Counted from the first letter of the stretch, positions 31,963 to 43,549 are shown. The stretch: 63,221 nt of DNA from Intoshia linei (GCA_001642005.1 LWCA01000066.1:1-63221); one strand, 5' to 3'. The notes: a model not told the origin generated them from the sequence alone. Translations and numbers: made by a program.

Positions 31963-32790
31963 ATTTTAAATATAATATGTTGGTCAAGTAAATTAAATTG
32001 TAAATAAATAATCACTACTGTTAAAAGAATGAGAATTTTTTCGTCTTTCCCAAAAAATTGTTTTTTTACTGTGCGCATTAAGTGTTAATAAATCAAATTG
32101 AAATGCGAATAAGATTATTAGTTGTGAAAGTTTTTTTAGCGCTACATGTGCACGAGTGAAAAATGTGCCACCAATCGAAAAATATACAAAAAATTATTTT
32201 ATAAGGGTTTAACGATGCCGAAATTCGGATACTATTAGGTCGTTTCATAAATAATAATAATAATAAATAATGTCGTTTTTATTGTAACTTTATTATATCT
32301 TTACGAATATTTACTGTAAGTGCGTTATTTTTTTATTTTTATGAAATATGGACAAATGTGTATTCGATGAAAGAGTAATTTCCGATGACAAACATATTTT
32401 TAATAGTATTTAGAGAAACAAGTTGGATGATTATGAGTAGTACATTAGTACATTTTGTATTCATAATTATTATATTGTTAAAAATTTTTATGTCTTATTC
32501 CAAAATGTTGTTTAACAAATGAAGTGGGTAATATCAAAATAAGTACAGTACATGTACTGTAATATGGGTAATATAGTAAAAAAAAGTTGGAAAACACTGC
32601 TTAACCTCAGACATTCTCTACCTACTTTTAATATACTAATACTTTTTTATCTCTCGCAATAAAATAATATACAATTTATTATAAAAGCAATTGTAAGTAT
32701 ACAATGTTGTTATAAAGTACGAACAAGTAATTGTAGTTGATTTTCATTTTTCGTTAAACGAAATGCCCTTTTCATTTTAGCTATTGCTTT
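31963..32790. other. Gap after ORC2, hAT-like debris
   Basis: Contains an inverted hAT-type end near 32602 ('gttggaaaacactgc') preceded by the palindrome-like 'gtacagtacatgtactgtaa', and an (ATA)n run at about 32258-32272. The rest is AT-rich DNA with no open frame of note. Confidence 0.45.
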
Positions 32791-33959
32791 TTATGCTGGA
32801 TCATTGACTACGGGCGCGTCTCCTATTGGTGTCAAAAATAAATTCCTGTACACGTTATATTTAGAAAATCTTTGAATTGCAACGGAGGATATAGTTTTCA
32901 AGGAATAAATATTGTATTCCATTAATTCATTGAATCTAATTTATATAATATAAAAAAACTAAAAACATTTTAATTTACCTCTCAATCATTTTTTTGTCAT
33001 TATTTATTGCCCGCTTAGCTGAAGCTGCATCAAGCCAAAATATCAAGTATCCATAAATAACAAATACTATGAAACTTCTGACTTTCAGTATTCACAAGTT
33101 TTAGAATGAAAGCTTTCATAATATATAGTATCCTGCCCATCCATCTTGCTTTAGAAACCGATCCTGGTTTCTTTAATTTTACTTTTGTACCATTTACGAT
33201 AGCCAACGCCAATTCACAACATTTTGCGTAATCACCTCGACTATGATTTAAACCATCCTTAAGTTTTAGTATTGTGCATGTCATGTTGATGTCATTAAAG
33301 GTGTTAATATTTGGAGCAATTTTAGGTTTATAATATATATCATCATTATGGTCGATGTAGTATTCTTGAACCTTTTTGACTTCATCCACTGTAATTCAGG
33401 AGATGTGGCGTCGCCAAACAAGGCTCTAAAACCATGCGTCAATATAATTTCACATATATGATGACGACACGGCAAATTGAGTATATCATGTAACAAATGG
33501 GTCAAAATTTTGACACTACCTATGTTTTTAGAAATATTTGATTTAATTTTTTGCTTTTTAGTTTATTTTGCTTGACAGTTTTTAAATATTTTATTTCAAG
33601 ATGAATATAATTTTCTAATTGAATATTTGTCATTACACCAGATGAATTTTTTTTTGCATTTTAAAAAATTCTAGGTCTTCTTTAAATGTGATACTCTGAT
33701 CATCTTTGTAAAATTTGAACAAAATTTTAATTTTACTTTTAAATAAATAAAATCCGCTAGAATTGATTCGCCTTTTTGCATTCCTGTAGTTATTCCATAA
33801 TTCTTTTAACTTACTTTCCATTCTATCGACCAATACAAAATTTAAGCCAGACATTATACCAATTTTTTCAATTTCTGTGAAAATTAATCTAAAAGGTTTT
33901 ATAACCTTATTATGTTTTAATGCCAAAATTCTTTTTAATACTTGACCATTAGTTCGCAA
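32791..33959 (-). pseudogene. Broken copy of a transposon-associated orphan protein family
   Basis: Minus-strand frames give, in order: a Lys-rich block with KLKELWNNYRNAKRR and FYKDDQSITFKEDLEFFKMQ (33633-33959), LNLPCRHHICEIILTHGFRA (33390-33505), RGDYAKCCELALAIVNG and KPGSVSKARWMGRILYIMKA (33030-33389), and SLKTISSVAIQRFS (32791-32985, ending at TAA). From memory, this order of motifs (LPCRHH, then PG..H/SKARWM) occurs in uncharacterised multicopy proteins of aphids and Hydra; I could not check this. The second and third blocks are in different frames, so there is a frameshift near 33390, and the blocks are separated by stops. It is a dead copy. Biochemical function unknown. Confidence 0.6.
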
Positions 33960-34342
33960 ATTTTTCTAATCAAAATTATAACCAATATAATGTTTCACAA
34001 AAATGTTTTATCTCCGTAACTTCATTTAAGTCAATAATTTACAAAATTTCGCAAATTCACATTGATATATAATTGAATCTTTAAGTTTAATTTAATTTGA
34101 AATTTATTTATAATACAATTTATTTGCAAAATTGAACTTTATTACCACATAAATGTCTAAATCTTATTTTATTTTGCCTCACTCTAAAACAAGTTTTTAT
34201 CAAAAAATTTTTTCACTATGGTCTATGTTTTATAAAACTAAAATTCTTCGTAGTTACATACCGTGAAACACCCTAGAGTAGATGAAATTAAATAAAATTT
34301 TGAATATAAGTTACACATATATTTATGTTTAATTGGAATTAA

Positions 34343-34912
34343 TTAATATTTTGTAACACCTCCTTTAGCATGTATGAGAGCCATAATTCTCCGTGGCATA
34401 CTATTAATACAGTATTTTGCCGGTTTTTTCAAATTAGGAGAATTGTTCCATACTGTATGTAGTCGAATAATCAGTTGCGATTTTGATTTTATTGGAATTA
34501 TATAAACTTCCTCTTTCAATTGTGCCCACACATTTTCGATTGAGTTCATATTTGGGGAATTTCCGGACCATTCAAAAACGGTAATCTTTTCATTTTAGAA
34601 ATATGAAGTTGCAGATTTGCCTTTGTGACATGGAGCAGAATCATGTGGGAATATATACTCTTGATCAATGTGCCGTTGTGTCATTTCATCAAAAAAATTG
34701 TTTAATACATTTTTATAGGTATGCTGGTTCATTATACCTTCACAAATCTGTAATTAACCCATTCCCACAGAAGATATAGCCCCCAACCAATACTTTTTGT
34801 TGGAAATTTTATTGTTTGCATGATGCATTCTGGCCTTGATGATTCGCATAATCTTCTGCGCACATTTTTACATTGATTGCCCATCACACAAATCATTGAT
34901 TCGTCCGAAAAA
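34343..34912 (-). pseudogene. Tc1/mariner (DD34E) transposase remnant
   Basis: Tc1-type transposases cut and paste DNA at TA sites. Read on the minus strand the fragment starts in the catalytic domain at FSDES (first Asp), passes HDSAPCHKGKS (second Asp) and reaches NSPNMNSIENVWAQLKEE (catalytic Glu). The second Asp and the Glu are separated by 34 positions, as in classic Tc1. The C-terminus has INSMPRRIMALIHAKGG, like the usual NSMPRR..A.I.A.G..TKY end. There are at least two in-frame stops, one between the first and second Asp and one just before NEKITVFEW. The N-terminal HTH region and the ends of the element were not found. Confidence 0.85.
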
Positions 34913-35632
34913 ATTAATGAATATAATATAATACAATTTATTTTAACTTATTAATAAATAACCTCATTTATCAAATTTTAAAATTAAATCTCTGAAAGAG
35001 AACGATGTTAAGAATTACAATTTAACAAATATATGTAACTAACAGGTCGATAAATCGTATTATTATAACATTTCTTCACTATGATACATATTTTTAAAAT
35101 ACACAATTTTTTGCGTATTCACTTAAATCCATCCTTACTACGTGTACATTAATTTTGAAAACAAGAATATTTCTAATCGATGTAATACTTAATTAGATCA
35201 AACATTTTTTATCATTTTATAACCTAACTAAAATGTTTATAACTTATAATATACAAAAGATATGACGTTAAATTAAAATTTTTACAATTATTATAATCTT
35301 ATGATCAACCTTGTATATGTAACCTGAAATAATACATTAATTTTGATGGAACATCTGTTATATAGCGTGGACCCCTAGGAACCACAAGCTCCTTTGGAAA
35401 GCAGTGCCTTTACTGTGACATACAAAGTGTATACATTTTTTTGATATTATCAACTCCCCCACCCAATTGGTCTCAAATATATATCGCCTGTATCCGAGAA
35501 TCATTTCCTTATGCGACATTAAACCTGAGAGACAATACACAATGTGTATTACACATGTATATAAAAACAAAATATACATGTATTTATAAAATTTAATAGA
35601 ATTTTAGAATAAAAACAATATACAACAAAACT
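34913..35632. other. Gap downstream of the BTB-domain gene
   Basis: AT-rich spacer between the Tc1 remnant and the stop of the 1007-aa gene. The 73-aa open frame 35358-35579 (minus) has no recognised motif; its region is somewhat richer in G+C. No element ends seen. Confidence 0.35.
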
Positions 35633-38600
35633 CTAGGATTCAAAAATATCATTTAGAAAACTATCAAATAAAACATTAACAAAACCTTTAGACTTAACGT
35701 GATGAGTAAAAAAAGTAACAAAATTTTTATAAAATTTTTTAAATTCAATAAAATGAGTCCTACCGTAGTATACCGTAGTATAATTTTCCAAATTAAAGAA
35801 TAGTACAAAAATAAAAATCATAATATAGGGAGTTTGCTTGATATTATCATTACATTTATACATTTTGATACTTTTATTGAACCAATTTTGATTAATTTGT
35901 AATTTAATGAATTTTTTTTGTGTTTCGATTGATACATTTAAATTGTGAATCGAAAAAAATATGTTTTTAAAATTTTTGAAATTATAGGTACTGGTCAAGT
36001 AATTTAGATATTGATGAATCCGTAGTTTGATATTACTAAATATATAATAATCGCAGAGATTTAAGACATGTAAAATTGTAGAGTAGTTGTATTCACCAAA
36101 TTTGAGAGGAAATGCTGATCTAGTGAACACTTCATTAACGTTTACTTTTGAATTGATTAAATAAATAATGCATTTAAAAGCCATATAATTGAAATGTTCA
36201 GGTAATGTATACAATATGCAGGTATTTTGAGTAGTATTTTGGTATTTTAACCAACTGTTGAAAAAAAGAGAATTTTTGGATAATAAAAGTGGAGTAGTTT
36301 CAGCAAATACTTTGCTAATGTATACAAATTTTATATTAACAGCATCATATCCGGTCAGAGATACGGGGCATGAAGTAGTAATGTTTTTTTTTTTGAGTTG
36401 TTGAGTTTTTTGGAGTTCACATGATAAATATGGATGTTTAGTGAATGTACATGTTATATATACATTATTTATAAGTGTAAAAAGACATTTTGTAGCCATA
36501 AAAGAAACGCCTAAATACCTTTTCCTGACACACAAAACAACAACATTTGAAAGGTATTTAATAATTTGACGCATAATATGGCTGGTAGTTTTAGATTTTG
36601 ACAAAATAAAGGTAATTGACATGATGGTTCTCATTTTAAATGGACATTTTTTGTACACAGAAGAATTGTACACACGGACAATTTCACCAATCTCAAATGG
36701 GTTATAAACTAATTTACTGAGACAAAAAACAGTTTTCAAAAAAAAATTGAAAATAGACATACTTTTTGGTATTCTATAAAGATATTTGTATTGAATAATT
36801 TGAACGGTATAAATAAGAGTAAACAAGTACCCTTTTTTGATAATAATTTCAATATATTGTGATTTCCAGATGTACTGTGAAATGAGTTTATAATTTTCAA
36901 TTGAATTACTTGGAATGGCCATATTAATCATAATTTGCAAGATAAACTGTATAGTAGTATAATTTCCAGAGTACAATTTTGATTTATACATGTATATAAA
37001 AACGGAATTATAAAATCTTTTTAAATTCACATCAATCTTTGAAACAGACCCGTACAAGGTTGTGTAAACCTCTAAATCGATAAAATTAAAAGTATCGATA
37101 ATATTGACGTGAATCGCTGCAAAATTAAAATTGAATGGCACACAACACAAAGAAAAGTAATTACAATTTAAAATTTTCAAAATCCTTGAAAACACATCAT
37201 AAAGTCCACACGACGTAAAATCGAGATTAGCATATTCATATTTGTCAATAATATCCAAAATTAAATTTGGTTTTTTGTAAAAAAAGTTGCAAAACAATAA
37301 ACGGGTTATTCTGCTTACACCACTAAACTGACCTGGTAAATTAAAAGTAAAAATAGGAATATACATTGCATTATTTTTAATAAACACGTCAAAGTGGAAA
37401 ATGTACTTAAAATTTTGATAATTTACCAAACTGTGACAGTCCAAAAAATGCTTACCGAAAGCTTTTTGGCTCAAAATAATTAAATTTTCAGAAATTTCAA
37501 TTTTTGGGGTAAAATTTGAATTCAAAGCAAAATTTTTACACAAAAATGTATTCATTTCATCAAAATTAAAAGAAAGAAATTTTTCAAAATCCGAACTCTT
37601 GGAACCCATAAAATCATTAAATTTCAAAACATGCTGACAAATTATCAATAAAATTAAATTAATTTGTTGAATATAGAGTAAAGGTAAATTTAATTTACTA
37701 AATTCATCCTTAAACTCATTGATAGTATCAATTTTAATTTTATCATAATCCAGACAGAATAAAAAGATTTTGTCGATATTTAATCTTGAAAATTCATTCA
37801 ATCGTACTCTGTGCAATTCAGGTGAAACGTGAATTTTAAGACATTTCAGAAACTGTAAATTTTGACATAAAGTAATTTTGAAATTTTCCATATTAAAATT
37901 TGATCCATGTTGAATTATTGATAGAATAGAAATTTTGAAATTTATAAATTTATTAGTCAATTTGAAAATGTGAGAAAAAATTACAATTTCATTTAGTCGA
38001 AAGTAATTTTTTTGTTTGTTGATTATGGATTCTCGTAGCAATTGTTTAAAAATATAATCATGTTTAGGTTTTATCTTGTTTTTCCAATTTAATAGTTGGA
38101 CAATTTTCATTATTAAATGTACCAAAGTTCCTTGAGTGTGAATCGACCAACAATTTATGGTTACAATTAATTTTGCTAATTTCCGACATAATCTACTATT
38201 GTTTATCAAGATAAAGAGTGATATTAAAGTTTGTAGAGTGATTGGATTAAATTTTTTAGTATCATTTGTTTCGTTTTTGGAAATGTGAAAAAGGCTGTTT
38301 AAAATTAGACATAATTTATTCGATTCAGTGCTCACATTAAGGTTCAATTCATCGACTAATTTTGATATTTTAATCGTGTTTACTTTGTTCAGGTAAATTA
38401 ATTGATTTATAGCAAAATTTTCACAAATATTGTAGGGTGGATCATGGTACATGTCGGTAGATATGGTGAAACAAGAAAATGTTGTCGACCAATCTATTTC
38501 ATTTGCATATTGACTTGTGCATTCTTTTAATGCCAAGAGTAAATGGGTTTTTATAGAGTTGTTTATGTGTTGACAATTTTTTTCCAATTTTTCATATATT

Positions 38601-38656
38601 TTTCGGTTTAATAGTTCCAAATTTGTTGTTTTAAAGTATTTTGTCAATGTTTCCAT
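35633..38656 (-). CDS. Intronless 1007-aa protein with C-terminal BTB-like domain (possibly ARMC5-like)
   Basis: A single uninterrupted reading frame of 3.0 kb. The N-terminal three quarters are Leu/Ile/Asn/Phe-rich helices with no clear motif and could be armadillo or HEAT-type repeats (for example KFNPITLQTLISLFILINNS, KLAKLIVTINCWSIHTQGTL). From about residue 772 the sequence follows the BTB pattern: NIKFVYISKVFAETTPLLLS (strand, then first helix), then FFNSWL, a CILYTLPEHFNYMAFKCIIY segment, YSTILHVLNLCDYYIFSNIK and LRIHQYL. Helical repeats followed by a C-terminal BTB is the layout of ARMC5, a Cullin-3 adaptor that targets RNA polymerase II, but sequence similarity is too weak for me to name it. 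It is the only large gene here without introns, so a retroposed origin is possible. It is divergent from NOSIP with 283 bp between starts. Confidence 0.75.
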   Translation of the reverse strand: METLTKYFKTTNLELLNRKIYEKLEKNCQHINNSIKTHLLLALKECTSQYANEIDWSTTFSCFTISTDMYHDPPYNICENFAINQLIYLNKVNTIKISKLVDELNLNVSTESNKLCLILNSLFHISKNETNDTKKFNPITLQTLISLFILINNSRLCRKLAKLIVTINCWSIHTQGTLVHLIMKIVQLLNWKNKIKPKHDYIFKQLLRESIINKQKNYFRLNEIVIFSHIFKLTNKFINFKISILSIIQHGSNFNMENFKITLCQNLQFLKCLKIHVSPELHRVRLNEFSRLNIDKIFLFCLDYDKIKIDTINEFKDEFSKLNLPLLYIQQINLILLIICQHVLKFNDFMGSKSSDFEKFLSFNFDEMNTFLCKNFALNSNFTPKIEISENLIILSQKAFGKHFLDCHSLVNYQNFKYIFHFDVFIKNNAMYIPIFTFNLPGQFSGVSRITRLLFCNFFYKKPNLILDIIDKYEYANLDFTSCGLYDVFSRILKILNCNYFSLCCVPFNFNFAAIHVNIIDTFNFIDLEVYTTLYGSVSKIDVNLKRFYNSVFIYMYKSKLYSGNYTTIQFILQIMINMAIPSNSIENYKLISQYIWKSQYIEIIIKKGYLFTLIYTVQIIQYKYLYRIPKSMSIFNFFLKTVFCLSKLVYNPFEIGEIVRVYNSSVYKKCPFKMRTIMSITFILSKSKTTSHIMRQIIKYLSNVVVLCVRKRYLGVSFMATKCLFTLINNVYITCTFTKHPYLSCELQKTQQLKKKNITTSCPVSLTGYDAVNIKFVYISKVFAETTPLLLSKNSLFFNSWLKYQNTTQNTCILYTLPEHFNYMAFKCIIYLINSKVNVNEVFTRSAFPLKFGEYNYSTILHVLNLCDYYIFSNIKLRIHQYLNYLTSTYNFKNFKNIFFSIHNLNVSIETQKKFIKLQINQNWFNKSIKMYKCNDNIKQTPYIMIFIFVLFFNLENYTTVYYGRTHFIEFKKFYKNFVTFFTHHVKSKGFVNVLFDSFLNDIFES

Positions 38657-38939
38657 TTTATTAACTTTGTTTCGTTGATGAGTTGCTGAATTGATGAGAG
38701 TTGGTTTAAATATTTAATATTTTAAATATTTTCGTTCAGTTTTACTAAAAAATTACTTTATCATAAACTTTTTACATTTTATTTTTATTACTTTGGTAAT
38801 TTCAATTAAATTGCTAAACAACTTTATTCGTATCGGAATTGTGTTGTAAATTTTTATTACATTAAATTTACATTTTAATTTTACATTTATTAAACGTTAA
38901 TTGTTTTCATGTTTTAAATTTTTGTTTTTATTTGATTTA
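38657..38939. promoter_or_regulatory. Divergent promoter region of the BTB gene and NOSIP
   Basis: 283 bp between ATGs at 38656 (minus) and 38940 (plus). AT-rich, with several 'ttttaatt' runs. No recognised sites. Confidence 0.4.
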
Positions 38940-41900
38940 ATGACAAAGCACGGAAAAAATGCTACTGCCAGCACACATTATCGTAATTATATGGACTTTT
39001 AAATTTTTTACTGTTTTAGTTTTATAGTTATTTTTAATTTTTATTTACCTTCGACGGTAAAAAAGTGAATATAACGTAAATATTTCAAAAGTTTTACTTT
39101 TGAGGAGTTGACAGTAAATCTGATTAATTATTTGATATATAATTTGAAGATTTTTTCATTTAGATGATTTATTATTAATTAATGTATAGGTTATCATGAA
39201 CTGAAGAAAGATTGCCGTGATGGTAAATACGGAACACAGAAAGTACGCCTTTCCAAGGATTCAATTAAGGTAATTAAAATTCTTTCATTTTAACTAACCT
39301 GCTTTTCCCTTCAAACGGGGATGTGAACCCAGAGTTTTTTACTGTCCATAAAATACTAAAATGTATATTAAATGACTATTTGATGACAATATCGACACAA
39401 TCTTTAACACTAGACAGTTTCACGTATTAAAATTCCATGATTTCATTTTCTTTATTTAAAAATAATTCATAATTTGAGGTTTATAACGAAAGTGCAAGCT
39501 TTTGATGTTGAATTTTATCATAATGCTCATGATTTAAAAAAATGCCCAGAATTTTTGTTTTTTTAAATTCTAAGGACTTGATTCATTTTTAAAAAAATGG
39601 TCATTTGTGGTTCTGGCCGAGAAGGTGCAAATATTTTAATTTTATGTTTTTAGTTTTCTACTGAAATAGATGCACCAGTGGTTCCGGATTCAAATAATGT
39701 ACGGACCCACATTTTAAAATATTTATTTTTTTGGACCCCAAAGGAAACATAAAATATAAAACATTTATTAAAAAATTAAAGTTTTTTTTTGGTTTTTGAT
39801 ATGATTTGGTAAAATCTTGTTTTCAAAAAGATATTGGTAAAATTGGATTTTCCATTGTAGGTTTGAGATGGTATTTTTTATTTGGAATTTTTGATTAAGA
39901 AGTTTATAAGATTTGCTAAAATCGGATTTTTCAAAAAAATGTTGAAAAAAAAGGATTTTTACCACGGGTTGGTAAAATCGTGTTTTTAAAAAAAATATTG
40001 GAAAAAGGGGCTTTTCCCTTAACCCTTTCGCTGTCTGTGCATTCTATGTTATGCACAGTAACATAATGAAAAACATGAAATATAAAACATTTATTAAAAA
40101 ATTAAAGTTTTTTTTTCATATGATTTGATAAAACTTTGTTTTTCAAAAAATATCGGTAAAAATGATATTTCTATTATGGGTTGGTAAAATCGTGTTTTTT
40201 AAAAAAATGTTAGAAAAAGGGGATTTTCCCTGATAGTTTGAAATGGTTTTTTATTTTATTGTATTATAAAAGTGGGATTTTTTAAATAATAATAATATAG
40301 TGCTCGCCTAGGCTTTGGGATAAATTCCCTACAGCTGACAACTTTGTAATAAATATTAAAAATTAAAAAGTTGATAAAATTTTTGTATATATAATATTAG
40401 TATCTGGGACCCCAATTTGGAACCACTGGGTTACACAGACAGAAACTAATTTTTAGCAACTTTTATTTTGATTTCAAAATATTTGCATAGCTTGGTTTAC
40501 TTTTGATTGTACTAACAGTTAATAAGAAATGTAATAGTTTAGTTCAGTTTGATTTTCGTGTAGACTTATTTATTATATTTAATTTGAATTTTATTGGGAT
40601 ATCCAAGATTTATCTAATAATTGGATTAGAAATCACTTGTGTTTAAATATTGCAGATACTAAAAAAACTATCTATACCCCAGCAGAATATCCTTGTCGAT
40701 TTATTGTGCGAAAATTTATTTAGGATTTATTATCGATAAAAATTATTTGGTAAAATTGGGGCCCGTCATATTTAAAGTTTAAGAATCACTGGTATTTATA
40801 CATATTTTATTTAGTCATTTGATTGTTGCTCTTTAACCTTACAACCTTGTAAGTTTGCATTAGTTTCTCCGGATGGAGATGTTTTTGATAAAGAATCTAT
40901 TATTGAATTTATCCTACAGCGCAAAAAGGTTATTAAAAAAGAATTAGATGTTTATAAGAAAAATTTGAAATATTATAATGCTTGGAAAAGAGATCAGGAA
41001 GGTAATTTATAAATAAATTGTATGTGTTACATGTAATATTTAGTAAATAAACCATTACCTAAAATACACAACCCTGATGAATCAACTTCAAATATGCATG
41101 GAGAAGAAAGAAAAAAATTAAACAATTTTTGGGTGGTTACTGCCAAAGATAATGTAAAAGTTGTCAATATGCCAATTAAACCGGTAAAATGTAACTTAAT
41201 ATAATAACTCTTTAACCCAATGTTTTCAATTTTAATGGACCTTCTAAACAACACGGGCTTACCCGTACTGTTATAGGGCTTTAATTTGAATATTTGATAC
41301 TGATTAACATTTTAAACCATGGTTAAGGAATTGTTGAATGTGAAAACTTTGGGAAAAGCTGATCTATATAATCTTATTTTATTGATCTCAGAATACCAAA
41401 GTATTAAACCCAATTTCAAATAAACCATTGAAATTTAAAGATTTGTTGCCGATTGAATTTGTTGAATCGCCCAATTCTCATACATGTTCATTAGCTAAGG
41501 TAATATTTGTTAATATTTTTAATTAATTTTAGAAAAAATATGTTTGTGCAGCTACCGGTGATGAATTGTCCAACAATGTTGCTTGCGCCATCTTTAAAAC
41601 ATCGTAAAATTTTATATTGATTGATATCGTTCGGTCCGTAATTATATGAACCAAATTACAATTAAAAATTACATTTTTAATAACATTAAATCAATTAATT
41701 AACTTAATTGAACGATAAGTTGAATTGTCACTATTTATTACATTTCTCGAATTTTTTTTTAAAATACAAATGTAATTTTATCAATTTTATTAACTGTTTA
41801 CTCTTGCTCTTGTTCATATTTTATGTACGTGCTGATACGGCAATACCTTAAAACACATTGGTCAAATTTTATGTAAAGTTTTAGTGGAAAAGTAATCACA

Positions 41901-42244
41901 TTAAAATATGCCATGCAGGTATTTAAAACGGATAAAAGTGATCCATTCAACAACAAACCTTTGCAGAAGGACGATTTAATTGAATTAAAACGGGTTTATT
42001 TGTAATTAATCAAAGGGACTTACCTTGTATCACATTATATTCTATATTATACAGTTTTGTGAAATTGGTCACATTTTTTATTTTTAGACTGTTTTAAATT
42101 GTGCTTCCATATCTTGAGATTACAATTTGTTTGTGATAAATATAGTATTAGCTTATATGTTACATTATATTTTAGGGAAGCTCTGGTTTTGTTCACGAAA
42201 AAACGAATTTATTGGCCATAAAAATTAATCCTATTATAAATTAA
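38940..42244 (+). CDS. NOSIP: NOSIP, nitric oxide synthase-interacting U-box protein
   Basis: NOSIP is a nuclear U-box E3 ligase linked to spliceosomes and named for binding eNOS. Eight exons, 38940-38982, 39190-39269, 40815-41001, 41044-41183, 41392-41499, 41533-41603, 41885-41993 and 42176-42244, join in phase to 268 aa (human 301). The start MTKHGKNATASTHYRYHELK matches human MTRHGKN. The first half of the split U-box is CCSLTLQPCKFALVSPDGDV with FDKESIIEFILQRKK. Then come LNNFWVVTAKDN (human FWIPSLTPEA-like), NPISNKPLKFKDLLPIEF, YVCAATGDELSNNVACAIFK, and SDPFNNKPLQKDDLIELKRG (human DPVTGDKLTDRDIIVLQRGG). Intron 2 contains a 753-bp hAT-like element. A degenerate second copy of the last exon lies 1.2 kb downstream. 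Confidence 0.95.
39676..40428. mobile_element. Family C hAT-like element, 753 bp, in NOSIP intron 2
   Basis: Begins CAGTGGTTCCGGATTCAAAT and ends 'ccccaatttggaaccactg', an inverted match over about 12 bp. Flanks agatgcac and ggttacac match at 5 of 8. The interior contains repeated 'ttggtaaaat..tgtttttaaaaaaa' and 'ttttccct' units. Near 40019 there is TTAACCCTTT followed by an inverted TGTGCAT..ATGCACA pair, which may be a nested insertion. The 65-aa open frame 39768-39965 is repeat sequence. Confidence 0.65.
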
Positions 42245-42354
42245 AATGTATATAAATTATTATTACATGTATAATATACAATGTATATATACTATATATA
42301 CATTGTATACTTCTTTATATATTCTTGCAAGCACTATTGATTTTATCTTCAGAG

Positions 42355-42560
42355 GTTGCTGTTATGTACTTCGTACAACCAGAACCTAGCTCTGCCGAGG
42401 GCAGACTTTTTTAATATCGACAAAAGATTAAATTCAATAATAAAATCTTACTTAAAAATGCTACATTCACTATTATTAATCCTTTAATATAGTAAATTCC
42501 AAACTGTTTCAATAAACCTTTTCAATAAATTAATGGTTAATTATAATAACCTTAAAAACA
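42355..42560 (+). repeat. Dispersed repeat family A, copy 3
   Basis: Contains 'gctgttatgtacttcgtacaa', CCTAGCTCTGCCGAGGGCAG and 'aaatgctacattcactattatt', in the order seen in the other copies, and ends near 'ccaaactgtttc'. Lies just after the NOSIP stop. Confidence 0.65.
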
Positions 42561-42918
42561 ATTTTTATCCCATTTTTTTATTTTATAGTGAATTGAGTTT
42601 ATAATTTTAAAAATAAAGTCAAAACAATAAAATCCTAAAAATTGTCATAAATAGCTTAAATTCCATAAAAACTAAAATTTTAAATATGGTATTTTCTTTT
42701 TTAATGTGATGCACCATCACTGATAGTATATATTCAGTATCTATTTTCTATAAGTAAAATATATTTTGGGTGAATTTTTATCAAACTGCAATAAATTGTA
42801 GTAGAATAATGTTTAATTTTTTTAATTGTAGAATCATTAATTATTTTAAATTTTTTGTTTTACATATGTTAATAAAATAGTTTTCAAATAAAAAATGAAT
42901 ACTAAAGTGCTTTTTTAA

Positions 42919-43167
42919 CCGTTAAGGTGTCACTTTGAAATTGTCAATAATTTTCTAAGAAATCGATATCTGTATCTGAATAAACTTCCTGCGAAAAAAG
43001 ATTTACTTACTTTTTATCCAAAATTGTCTTTATCTACGAACCCACTAGAGGTAAGTGTTATGAATTATAGAAATAATAGTACAATGAACTCGACACGTTC
43101 GATTTCCATGAATTTGCCGGGCAAAACAAGAACCTCTGAGGAATCTAAACAGAAATTTTTTAAATAA
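42919..43167 (+). CDS. Unassigned 3'-terminal exon or broken gene, 83 codons open
   Basis: An open frame without a start codon, bounded by TAA upstream and TAA at 43165. The middle reads NRYLYLNKLPAKKDLLTFYP and KLSLSTNPLE, the end STMNSTRSISMNLPGKTRTS and ESKQKFFK. Its composition looks coding rather than random. A strong donor (GAG/GTAAGT) at 43051 allows an alternative that joins to 43080 and ends EYNELDTFDFHEFAGQNK at TGA 43139, but that intron would be only 29 nt. The first 30 codons overlap a fragment of family B ('aatgaatactaaagtgctttttt'), so the true exon probably begins near 42960 after CTAAG. No family recognised; no upstream exon found between NOSIP and here. Confidence 0.35.
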   Translation, partial: PLRCHFEIVNNFLRNRYLYLNKLPAKKDLLTFYPKLSLSTNPLEVSVMNYRNNSTMNSTRSISMNLPGKTRTSEESKQKFFK

Positions 43168-43379
43168 TTCCCGTGTGGTGTATAATAAATATGTCGATGT
43201 GCCAACGCTATTCGTATTATTTAGCCTATTAGCCCCTTTTTAGTTACTGAAAACAATTCGTATAGTAAAAATAATGTATCGATTTAAGTTATTAAATTCA
43301 ATTAGGTAAAATCTTCGCAATAACGGTTTTTTGGTGTTTTAAAAAAGACGTACTGTTTCCTAGGGCGCGAATTGTTCGC

Positions 43380-43452
43380 TATAAATTATATTTTTGGGAC
43401 CTTCCGGTTTTGTTCACGAAACAACCAATTTACTGGCCATAGAAATTATTAA
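43380..43452 (+). pseudogene. Degenerate second copy of the last NOSIP exon
   Basis: Aligns with 42162-42232, the end of NOSIP intron 7 plus exon 8. The copied exon reads GPSGFVHETTNLLAIEI against GSSGFVHEKTNLLAIKI in NOSIP, and several base changes are synonymous. The acceptor AG before GGA has become TG, and the NOSIP stop is lost, so the frame runs on for about ten codons. Either a decayed tandem duplication or an alternative last exon that needs a non-canonical acceptor. Confidence 0.7.
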
Positions 43453-43549
43453 ATGTTTATTTATACATTATTGCATTAATCACTACTGAACATTTTATTG
43501 ATTGTATGATATTTTTCGAAAATACACTAAAATAATGTATTTACCATTT

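Noticed and set aside
34343-34912. Active Tc1 transposase
   Set aside because: At least two in-frame stops and no N-terminal DNA-binding domain.
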